Shown: piece by piece, positions 35,070 to 42,382 of the stretch
Layout: each line of letters starts with the position of its first letter
How positions within the stretch are numbered: position 1 is the stretch's first letter
Position numbers and translations under genes: made by a program
The notes under the pieces: generated by a model
The model's input: the letters and a program-made list of their open reading frames with translations, nothing else
What the model was told of the DNA's origin: nothing
Database searches by the model: none
Assembly (NCBI GenBank): GCA_905182135.1
Contig: CAJJAG010000003.1
Coordinates: forward strand, 186,001-250,000
DNA length: 64,000 nucleotides
DNA from: an uncultured Acidimicrobiaceae bacterium
GTDB lineage: Bacteria > Actinomycetota > Acidimicrobiia > Acidimicrobiales > UBA10347
Direction of reading: 5' to 3'

Positions 35070-35887
35070 TCAGGTATTGGTCGGGGGAGATTCGTATGAA
35101 CGGTACTCGCCAGTCACCAAGGGTTCATGGGCCAACGGCGAAGAAGATCGAGACGACCGATTTGGGTCGCTATCGCATGTTCCCACTTCACCGAGGATCA
35201 AGCGAAGTTGGAATTCGTCGAGCGTCTCCCGGTGGTGTTGCAGGATCTGTACGCCTCGCGATGGGCCACGCCGACAAGGTCACGTACTTCGTCGTCAATA
35301 ACATCAGCCACCACATCGTTCACCAGGTTTTGCAGACCAGCGCCAGTGAAGCCAGAAATGCGGCGAGCCAGGGTGTCGAGATCGACATCAGGAACTAGCG
35401 GCTTACCCTGCGAGTCGATCTCCGACGTCACCAAAAGTGACCTGCAAAGAATCCTTGGTGAGCTCTCGAGCCTTGGCCTTACCCATGCTCATATGGCGCC
35501 GCCACGGGTCACTTTCTTGAACACGAAGAGGATCAGACCGATCAGAACCAGCACTGGGGCCATATCTAAGGCGAGAGAGCGCCAGACATTCACACCCCTC
35601 CCCCCATCCGTCGTTATATCAATGTTGGGGCTTGCCGCGGCCAAGGCAATAGTCAGCTCACCGGCGGACTCAGAGGAAGCCAGAGCTGGTATTCGGTGCC
35701 GGCGGCAAGGCTTCCAACGAGCTCCTAACCCATGTCTAAGATCACGGCTGTTTCCACCTGGCGATCTTCGACCAGCCCCAGATACTCGCCAAGGCTGCAC
35801 TCCTCGCGCTGCGCTGAGTCTGCGTCGAATGCAGTGGTGGCCACAAATAGGATCACAACAAAAAGACCACGCTCTTCAACTATTTAG
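35070..35887 (-). pseudogene. ftsH: Decayed ftsH with AAA+ and protease cores deleted
   Basis: On the minus strand the pieces of FtsH appear in order. They are GLFVVILFVATTAFDADSAQ (first span), CSLGEYLGLVEDRQVETAVI (periplasmic part), and NVWRSLALDMAPVLVLIGLI (second span). SMGKAKARELTKDSLQVTFG is the linker into the AAA domain. The sequence then jumps to GKPLVPDVDLDTLARRISGF and TGAGLQNLVNDVVADV, losing about 200 residues with Walker A/B. It jumps again to IDDEVRDLVGVAHREAY and ILQHHRETLDEFQLRLILGE, losing the HExxH protease site. Several frameshifts and an in-frame TAG (after ILDMG) also break it. Total remnant about 0.8 kb against about 2 kb for the intact gene. Confidence 0.88.
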
Positions 35888-35913
35888 GAGGTCGTGAAGC
35901 GCCTCATCAATTT

Positions 35914-36813
35914 TTACACTACCGAGGGGTACTCAAGTCTCAGCCTCTGATTGGTTCTATGAACCCTGTGACCTCCTTCAATCTCACAAGAAGTCGCTAT
36001 TCCTTGCGCAACTGCAAGTACGCGGTCCACCGATTCGACGGCTGGGGGATGGTCCCGCGGCCAAGCTTGCATGATGAACAAGCGGAGCGCACGACGAGCC
36101 AAGACAATAGGCGCAGCCGCAACCGCCTTGGCGTCGGTGGCATCGATCTCAGCAGCAAGCGAATCCAGGAAGACGTCCTCGGCCCCGAGCACGTCAGCTT
36201 GACGGTCAAGCACCGCGGCCACATCGCGGCAGCTAATGGCGTCAAGCAGCGGCAGGAGTTCGTGACGAACACGATTGCGGACATAGGCAGGATCGTTATT
36301 CGACGGGTCGAACACGATGTCGACCTGATGGGCATGACACAATGCCAACGTTTCGGACCGCCGTAATCGCACGATCGGATGGCGATCGCCATCCCGGAAG
36401 GGAGACAACCCAGTCCGAGCGGCCCCTCGCATCAGATTGATGCACATGGTTTCAGCCCGATCATCAAGTGTGTGGCCGGTTGCAATCTGTTTAGGCAGAC
36501 AACCAAACCGAGCCTGCCGGGCTCGTGCCTCAAGGTTCGAACCTGGCGCAACCGTGGATTGGTGGGAGACGAAGTCAGCGCGAACGCGTGTCGCTAGTGC
36601 GGCGACTACGCCTGCTTCAGCTGCTGATCCTTCACGCAGACCATGGTCAACATGATGGGCAGTCACCTGGCATCCTGCAGCAGCCGCTAGCAAGAGCAGG
36701 GCAGATGAGTCAGCCCCACCAGACACTGCGCAATGCAGTTGTGTGCCCGGTGCGGGGAATGTGCAGCGCGCAAGAAATGACTGCATCATGGCTGCGGCCA
36801 CAGGCACAGTCAT
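35914..36813 (-). CDS. tilS: tRNA(Ile)-lysidine synthase
   Basis: TilS modifies C34 of the tRNA-Ile(CAU) precursor to lysidine so that it reads AUA. The 299-residue protein has the PP-loop SGGADS (31-36), the conserved VTAHHVDHGLREGSAAEAG and GHTLDDRAETMCINLMRGAA, and DPSNNDPAYVRNRVRHELLP, all typical. The protein is of the short actinobacterial kind without the C-terminal extension. It follows the metallopeptidase gene by 36 bases. hpt, which normally sits between tilS and ftsH, is absent. Confidence 0.95.
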   Translation of the reverse strand: MTVPVAAAMMQSFLARCTFPAPGTQLHCAVSGGADSSALLLLAAAAGCQVTAHHVDHGLREGSAAEAGVVAALATRVRADFVSHQSTVAPGSNLEARARQARFGCLPKQIATGHTLDDRAETMCINLMRGAARTGLSPFRDGDRHPIVRLRRSETLALCHAHQVDIVFDPSNNDPAYVRNRVRHELLPLLDAISCRDVAAVLDRQADVLGAEDVFLDSLAAEIDATDAKAVAAAPIVLARRALRLFIMQAWPRDHPPAVESVDRVLAVAQGIATSCEIEGGHRVHRTNQRLRLEYPSVV

Positions 36814-36849
36814 TCGCCACCGCGTGTCGGAGGCCTCATATGTCAGGCG

Positions 36850-37917
36850 TCAGGCAGCCTGCGAGGCAACCCGTTCGAGCCACAGCTCGGGGTCACGGAT
36901 CTCGGCAATTGTGGGAAGCGAGTTAGCGTCGGCCCATGCGTGATCGATAGTGCGTTTACCACCGCCATGCTCTTCGATGTGAGCAATGAATGCCTCACCT
37001 GCGGCGTATTGGTTGAGTTTGGCTTCGAGACCTACGAGCTTCTGAACCATGCGCGTTAGGCCCTTGGCTGATTCACGGCGGGTGCGCAGCGTTTCGGCAA
37101 AATATTCAGCGTCGGTCACAATACCCAAACCAGCGCGGTCCATAGTGACGTCGCCATGGCCTTCGAGCAAGCTCATCATGCCCGCAATCTTGTCGAGCAC
37201 GACCTTTTGCTCAGGCCCAGCGATAAGGGCCGGAAGGCCGCCATTAGCCATTGGGTCGGTGCCATTGCGCTTGGCTGCAACAAGTTCCTTGGCCGCATCC
37301 ATGAACCTCCCAGCATCGGGATCGACGTTGTCGAGCGTGTCATTGACGAGCGACACGAAATAGTCGCGGAGCCATGGAACACCGGTGAACTGGGCCCGGT
37401 GGGTTGTCTCGTGCAAAGCCAACCACAGACGGAACTGTTCGCCGTTGAAACCGTTTCGGCGTTCGAGTGCGAGAACGTTCGGCCCCACGTAATAGACCAT
37501 GTCTTGATCTTCGGGGTTCTCGTCTTCGGTCAACAGCAGGTCGTATTGGCCAAGCACTCGGGTGGACATCCAACCAAGCACCCCGCCGACCTGTGCGCCC
37601 GAGAAACGGCGAGCTGCATCGCCCATTGGACCGTCAGACACATCGTCAAGCTTGTCGACCACAGGCCGAAGCAAACGCTGGAATGACGCAATATTGGCAC
37701 GAATCCAGTCAGGGCGGCTCACCAACCGAGAGCGGGCTTCACCCTGAAGCGACCACAAGCCTGTTTCTTCGCCCACAAGCTTTTCGGCTCGAGGGGTCAT
37801 GTGACTGAAGTCGTCGCTCATCTTGGCGAGCGCGTACTCATCCACAACCTCACCACGGGTTGCAATCTTGATAGCAACCCTTTCGGCGAGTTCCCAATCG
37901 ACTGCCGAATTAGACAC
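36850..37917 (-). CDS. Zinc-dependent metallopeptidase-like protein, DUF2342
   Basis: This 355-residue protein of the DUF2342 family is often annotated as zinc-dependent metalloprotease or F420-biosynthesis-associated protein. The zinc motif is LWLALHETTHRAQFTGVPWL (HExxH variant HETTH). Conserved surroundings include DMVYYVGPNVLALERRNGF and SLLEGHGDVTMDRAG, where the Glu is a likely third ligand. GTG at 37917 is preferred: it lies two bases after the stop of the small upstream gene and matches the usual family length; the open frame upstream is out of context. No substrate is known. It is conserved next to tilS. Confidence 0.9.
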   Translation of the reverse strand: MSNSAVDWELAERVAIKIATRGEVVDEYALAKMSDDFSHMTPRAEKLVGEETGLWSLQGEARSRLVSRPDWIRANIASFQRLLRPVVDKLDDVSDGPMGDAARRFSGAQVGGVLGWMSTRVLGQYDLLLTEDENPEDQDMVYYVGPNVLALERRNGFNGEQFRLWLALHETTHRAQFTGVPWLRDYFVSLVNDTLDNVDPDAGRFMDAAKELVAAKRNGTDPMANGGLPALIAGPEQKVVLDKIAGMMSLLEGHGDVTMDRAGLGIVTDAEYFAETLRTRRESAKGLTRMVQKLVGLEAKLNQYAAGEAFIAHIEEHGGGKRTIDHAWADANSLPTIAEIRDPELWLERVASQAA

Positions 37918-37919
37918 GG

Positions 37920-38063
37920 TTAGTCGCGACGCGCTTCGCGATGTGGGTAACGGTCCTTGGTGACCTGCGAGAGGTAACCACCAACCGATGCCACAATGAA
38001 GAGCACGACGCTCCCCACAAGAATTGGTGCAATCCACCAATGCCAAACAAATGCTGCGATCAT
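37920..38063 (-). CDS. Small single-span membrane protein
   Basis: This 47-residue protein begins MIAAFVWHWWIAPILVGSVV, with one transmembrane helix (about residues 9-30) and a charged cytosolic end (DRYPHREARRD). It ends two bases before the metallopeptidase start, so it is likely the first gene of the transcript containing DUF2342 and tilS. Small proteins of this type are common in actinobacteria at this position. Function unknown. ATG at 38063 is chosen because the longer upstream frame is Arg/Pro-rich and lacks protein-like character. Confidence 0.6.
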   Translation of the reverse strand: MIAAFVWHWWIAPILVGSVVLFIVASVGGYLSQVTKDRYPHREARRD

Positions 38064-38282
38064 GCTCCTGATCCTAGACGGTTGTCGCCGTGTGCCACAC
38101 TCAGGCCGTGCCACACATTTTGTAGTCATTGCGACAATTCTCAGCCTGTTCGCCGGAAATATCACCTTCGTTGCCCTCAGCTAAACCCCTGATGGGCTTG
38201 TGGTTGCTACTAAACAACAGCAACTAAGCGCAGAAGCGACGGTTTTCAGAGTGCTTTGGCTGCTTCAGATCACCGACACTAT

Positions 38283-38336
38283 TACTCAGACAACGTTGCG
38301 TACTCAGACAACGTTGGGTACTCAGACAACGTTGCG
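38283..38336. repeat. Three tandem 18-bp repeats
   Basis: Units at 38283-38300, 38301-38318 and 38319-38336 read TACTCAGACAACGTTGCG, differing by one base in the middle copy. Each carries the palindrome CAACGTTG. They lie in the 303-base gap (38064-38366) between the small membrane protein and the anti-sigma gene, downstream of the latter. Apart from these repeats I see nothing in that gap. Confidence 0.92.
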
Positions 38337-38366
38337 GCACACAACGACTACGAAGAGTCAGTGCTG

Positions 38367-38687
38367 TTAGAAGTCAGTGATATCGAGCTTGGAGAGGTCG
38401 ATGGCAGCGAGCGTCTCAGTAATGCGCATACGGAAGTCCGCGCTAGGAAGCTCGGAGATAGACGGTGAGACCGTGGTCTTGAGCTTCACTTCCATGTCGA
38501 AGGCTTGCAGGCAGGGTGCGCAGTTGGCGAGTTGGCCACGTAGGCCGCTCATCTCGAACGGCGTTGCGACGGGGTTACGCACACCATCAATGCAGTTCAT
38601 GGCCTTGTCACACTGCAGAGGTTGGCAGTCGCCCCTGCTACTGCGACCAAGGTTCATGTCGCCAAGGTTCATGTCGCCAAGATTCAT
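38367..38687 (-). CDS. RsrA/RshA-type anti-sigma factor
   Basis: This 106-residue zinc-binding anti-sigma-like protein lies 58 bases downstream of its ECF sigma factor. Conserved parts are an N-terminal DCQPLQCDKAMNC and the C-terminal ANCAPCLQAFDMEVKLKTTV. RsrA proteins bind Zn through His-x3-Cys-x2-Cys plus an N-terminal Cys and release sigma on disulfide stress. Here the His position is Gln (QLANCAPC), so zinc binding or redox response may differ. ATG at 38687 has AAAGGAG seven bases upstream. The start region is a triplicated 15-bp unit giving MNLGDMNLGDMNLG, with start codons at 38687, 38672 and 38657. Confidence 0.78.
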   Translation of the reverse strand: MNLGDMNLGDMNLGRSSRGDCQPLQCDKAMNCIDGVRNPVATPFEMSGLRGQLANCAPCLQAFDMEVKLKTTVSPSISELPSADFRMRITETLAAIDLSKLDITDF

Positions 38688-38691
38688 GCCA
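38647..38691. repeat. Three tandem 15-bp repeats, each with a start codon
   Basis: Units at 38647-38661, 38662-38676 and 38677-38691 (the last imperfect) each contain an in-frame ATG (minus strand) and encode MNLGD. The outermost ATG has the Shine-Dalgarno; the others add in-frame initiation possibilities. Confidence 0.9.
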
Positions 38692-38745
38692 GCTCCTTTG
38701 AGGTGTCGTACCGGTTGCACGTTGAGCACACGGGTTTCTCGCTCT

Positions 38746-39360
38746 TCATCGTGTGGCCTCGACGAGGGCTTGCTCAGACAATTCAGCGGTAGCCGCAGGG
38801 TCGTTTACAAAGCCTCGTTCTCGGCCAAACTCATACAACTGCTCTTGTAGCCTTTTTCTTCCACGATGGAGCCGACTCATGACGGTACCGATCGGAATAT
38901 CCAGGATTTCAGCTATTTCCTTATACGCAAAACCTTCGACGTCGGCCAACATGACGGCCGTGCGGTACTGCTCGGGCAATTCATCGAGCGCATCGGTAAT
39001 GGTGCTATCGGTGATGTGATCAAAAAGTTGATCCTCGGCGCTACGACCGATAGTCGCCAGCTCATTACCACCCAGACGCCGGTAGAGGTACAGATCTTGG
39101 ACGTCTTCCAGATCAGTCAGGTTTGGGCGGCGCTGCTTCTTTCGGTACGTGTTGATGTAGCTGTTTGTAAGAATACGAAAGAGCCACGCCCGCAGGTTCG
39201 TTCCAGCCTCGAAACGTTCATAGGCGCGGTAGCCCTTCAGGAACGTCTCTTGAACCAGGTCCTCGGCGTCGGCCCGATTTCTGGTCATGCGCATTGCGGT
39301 CGCGAACAATTGGTTCATGAACGGCATTGCGTCGTCTGCAAATGATGCTGGGTCTGCCAC
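38746..39360 (-). CDS. ECF sigma factor, SigR/SigH-like (ECF12)
   Basis: This 204-residue group IV sigma factor has region 2 (ATAMRMTRNRADAEDLVQET, FLKGYRAYERFEAGTNLRAW) and region 4 (LDELPEQYRTAVMLADVEGF, AYKEIAEILDIPIGTVMSRL). It is closest to SigR of Streptomyces and SigH of mycobacteria, which respond to oxidative (disulfide) stress. The following RsrA-like gene fits. GTG at 39360 is preceded by AAGGG. Targets cannot be read from this window; a SigR-type promoter (GGGAAT-N18-GTT) is not obvious upstream. Confidence 0.92.
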   Translation of the reverse strand: MADPASFADDAMPFMNQLFATAMRMTRNRADAEDLVQETFLKGYRAYERFEAGTNLRAWLFRILTNSYINTYRKKQRRPNLTDLEDVQDLYLYRRLGGNELATIGRSAEDQLFDHITDSTITDALDELPEQYRTAVMLADVEGFAYKEIAEILDIPIGTVMSRLHRGRKRLQEQLYEFGRERGFVNDPAATAELSEQALVEATR

Positions 39361-39590
39361 TGCCCTTCAGACTACCTGGGTCCCCGCTCCAAAGCCGGGC
39401 GTGTATTCGCAGTCACATCGCTGCAAAGCGTTTTAGAACTCGATGACGCTGTCTGCTTTAACGACCAGAGCGGGTGCCAAGACAGCCTCGGGTCTGCTGA
39501 ATCGACGCATCTGCACAGCGATCTATTGTTCATGTAGCCAAAGCAACGACTTGACTCCGCTGGTTACGCCATAGCCGAACCAGCGCAGAA

Positions 39591-40388
39591 CTACTCGAAG
39601 TTGGGCTCGCGTTTCTCGCGTAGGGCGGCGACACCTTCAGCCGCATCGGCGCCCATGAACCCCAAGATCTCGAATGCAAGGCTGGCATCGAACGCTGGTG
39701 TGGCTTGGTTCATCCACAGGTTCAGCGCACGTTTGGTCAGCCGGGTTGCTGTCTGCGAACCAGTCGCCAGTTTGTCGGCGACCTTTTGTGCCTCGGCCAA
39801 TAATTCATCGCCAGGTACGGCCTTGCTGACGAGACCAATTCGGTCGGCTTCTACGCCATCGATGAAGTCAGCAGTGAGTAGGTAGTACTTGGCCTTGGCA
39901 AGTCCACAAAGCAGTGGCCAGCACACAACAGCATGATCGCCCGCTGCCACACCCATACGCACGTGGCCGTCGGTGATCTTGGCTTCTTCGGCCATTAGCG
40001 AAATATCGGCCATTAGCGCTACGGCCAGGCCAGCACCCACAGCCACACCGTTGATCGCAGAAATAATGACCTTGCTGCACTGCAGCATGTTGTAAACGAC
40101 GTCACCGGCTTCGCGCATGACACGCTGGAGTTCCTTGGGATCACCAACAAACGAATTGATCCACTCGAGGTCGCCACCGGCAGAGAACGCCTTGCCCTCG
40201 CCCGTGATAACGACCACGCGGGTGTCGTCATCGTCGTCGATATCACGCCAAATGCGGCTCAAACCCAGATGCAACTCGGCATCGGTCGCGTTGTAGGACT
40301 CGGGTCGATTAATTGTGATCCACAGAACACCGTTGTCGCGGCGCTCAAATTTCAGTCCCGAATACGAATCAAACCAGTCGTCAGCCAT
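39591..40388 (-). CDS. Enoyl-CoA hydratase/isomerase-family protein
   Basis: This 265-residue crotonase-fold protein has the CoA/oxyanion signatures VVVITGEGKAFSAGGDLEWI and KVIISAINGVAVGAGLAVAL. The C-terminal swap region ends AAEGVAALREKREPNFE, with the typical AEGVAAFLEKRPPEF-like motif. It hydrates or isomerises acyl-CoA esters in fatty-acid or aromatic-acid breakdown. The residue following GHVRMGVAAGDHA suggests a hydratase-like pocket, but substrate is not predictable. It stands alone, between the sigma factor and the AAA+ gene. Confidence 0.9.
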   Translation of the reverse strand: MADDWFDSYSGLKFERRDNGVLWITINRPESYNATDAELHLGLSRIWRDIDDDDDTRVVVITGEGKAFSAGGDLEWINSFVGDPKELQRVMREAGDVVYNMLQCSKVIISAINGVAVGAGLAVALMADISLMAEEAKITDGHVRMGVAAGDHAVVCWPLLCGLAKAKYYLLTADFIDGVEADRIGLVSKAVPGDELLAEAQKVADKLATGSQTATRLTKRALNLWMNQATPAFDASLAFEILGFMGADAAEGVAALREKREPNFE

Positions 40389-40607
40389 GTTGCCCCGCTC
40401 CCCTCAGGCCAACGTTCGTCGGACATGGCCAAACCACATCAGATCGCCGCGTCCCTCGGCTCCGCCGCTCCAACTCATTTTTATTCATGGCGAGAACTTA
40501 CGCTACCAACGGGCTCCTGATCGAATTGTTACTCCCGAGGCTCGGCTACGCACTCCCTTGGCACGTGCACAGTTCGACCTGAAGAGCGACACCAACCAAG
40601 CGCGAAG

Positions 40608-42020
40608 TCACCGCGATCGGTAGACAGCGCTTGCGCCGAGGGATTCCTTGTTGAGTCGCTTGGACAAATGAAGGCCTTCGAGAATGAATTCCACGCCGCT
40701 AGCAACCAGTGCAGAATCGGTGAGATCATCCGGTGCATAACCGAGTGCGATAAGCGCCTTGCCGAGCGCTGGCATCTTGTTGACCATGTCGAGATAGTCG
40801 CTGTCAGCAACATCGTCACCAGTGTGCACGACCGCTTCAGTCTCTTCGAACGCTTCAAGGATGTCGCTGACCTCCGCATGATCAAGCGCCTCTTTGAAGA
40901 CAACGATCGTGGCCGAGGACAGGAGATGCTGAATGATTTCAGTATCACGGCCATCGTCCATGGACTCGACTTCTATCTTGCCCATAGTCGATGGGGTGAG
41001 CGATGGGAGATCGGCAATACGTGGAACGGCTTTCGTGCCACCTTGGCGCAATGTGCGACGTACCGCGCTGGCTACAAGTGTCTCGTAGTTAGCGATGCTC
41101 AGCCGTACCGACACACCTGAACGCTGGTTCACATGTGGATTCTCACGAGCAAGATGACTCATAGTGACGACGATTTCAGCCATGAAATCAGGCACGCTGA
41201 TATCGATACCTTCGCCCTGGAAGATCTCGGCCTCTTGTTCGACAATCTCGATTTCTGTGTCAATTTCGAGTGGGTAGTGCGTGCGGATCTGGGTACCGAA
41301 ACGGTCCTTGAGTGGCGTGATGATGCGACCGCGGTTGGTGTAGTCCTCGGGGTTGGCTGACGCAAACAACATGATGTCGAGCGGCAACTGAATGCGGTAA
41401 CCACGGATCTGTACATCGCGTTCTTCAAGAACGTTCAACAGGCCTACCTGAATACGTTCGGCCAGATCGGGCAGCTCGTTGATCGCAAACAGTCCACGGT
41501 TCGAGCGGGGAACCATGCCGTAGTGCAAGGTCAGTTCGTCGCTGAGATAACGGCCCTCGGCAACCTTGATCGGGTCGACTTCGCCAATTAGGTCAGCAAT
41601 CGAAGTGTCAGGAGTTGCGAGCTTCTCAGCGAAGCGATCACTGCGATGTACCCAGCTGATCTTGGTGCCATCACCTTCAGCCGCAACAATATCCTTGGCG
41701 TACTTCGACACCGGGTTGAGGGGATCATCATTGATCTCGCTGCCGGCGATGATCGGCATCCATTCGTCGAGCAGATTGATACATGAACGGATCATTCGAG
41801 TCTTGGCCTGGCCGCGCTCGCCCAGAAACACAATGTCGTGCCCGGCAAGCAGCGCATTCTCAAGCTGAGGCGCCACCGTGTTCTCGTAGCCAAGCACGCC
41901 ATCAAAGAGCGGTTCACCGTTCCTAATCCGCGTAATCGCATTACGGCGGATTTCTTCCTTGACAGGTGTCGAGGTCCAGCCCGATGCCTTGAGTTGCCCG
42001 AGATTCTCAGAAAGATCCAT
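40608..42020 (-). CDS. AAA+ ATPase of the ChlI/MoxR group
   Basis: This 470-residue protein has a single AAA+ module with Walker A FLGERGQAKTR (67-74 region), a Walker B-like GLFAINELPDLAERIQVGLL and the helix-2-insert type loop before it. FASANPEDYTNRGRIITPLK gives sensor 1. The C-terminal 170 residues are helical and acidic. It matches actinobacterial proteins annotated as magnesium chelatase or sigma-54-interacting regulator (Rv0958-like), which usually work with a VWA-domain partner. No VWA gene is next to it here. The start is ATG at 42020. Confidence 0.87.
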   Translation of the reverse strand: MDLSENLGQLKASGWTSTPVKEEIRRNAITRIRNGEPLFDGVLGYENTVAPQLENALLAGHDIVFLGERGQAKTRMIRSCINLLDEWMPIIAGSEINDDPLNPVSKYAKDIVAAEGDGTKISWVHRSDRFAEKLATPDTSIADLIGEVDPIKVAEGRYLSDELTLHYGMVPRSNRGLFAINELPDLAERIQVGLLNVLEERDVQIRGYRIQLPLDIMLFASANPEDYTNRGRIITPLKDRFGTQIRTHYPLEIDTEIEIVEQEAEIFQGEGIDISVPDFMAEIVVTMSHLARENPHVNQRSGVSVRLSIANYETLVASAVRRTLRQGGTKAVPRIADLPSLTPSTMGKIEVESMDDGRDTEIIQHLLSSATIVVFKEALDHAEVSDILEAFEETEAVVHTGDDVADSDYLDMVNKMPALGKALIALGYAPDDLTDSALVASGVEFILEGLHLSKRLNKESLGASAVYRSR

Positions 42021-42382
42021 TAGTGATCAAGTTAGGCCACCAATAGCCAACATGCGAAGCGCGATGGGCCTCTACAGAAACCTGTTTCTTCGCGCTGAGC
42101 AATCCACGATCATTGTCCTCACCAGCCCAGGCCCGTCTTTACTGAGAACATGGATTCCATTACACCGTTCTCAAACGGCCGCCAGGTCATCTGAGATATC
42201 TCGAATGGTGTGTGCGTCGAGTTCAACGGTTTGGCTCATGGCGTCGCCTACAACCCGTGTGCAGTGACTAGTGCGCTCGAATTCCTCGGCGAATCAAACG
42301 CTGAGCCCGACCCGACCCACTCGCTGAGAGCCCACCACCCGTTGGGTTCCTGCAGGCCGCTCTAACGGTGACAGCCTCCTGA
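42021..42382. other. 362-base gap with a short protein-like remnant
   Basis: A minus-strand frame between about 42285 and 42176 reads FAEEFERTSHCTRVVGDAMS then QTVELDAHTIRDISDDLAAV before a TGA. It looks like a piece of a lost gene but is too short to classify. Nothing else could be supported in this stretch between the AAA+ gene and the GH2-like gene. Confidence 0.35.

Noticed and set aside
38256-38468. Plus-strand frame encoding YSDNV repeats
   Set aside because: Created by the 18-bp tandem repeat and running antisense into the anti-sigma gene; no start signal or homologous fold.
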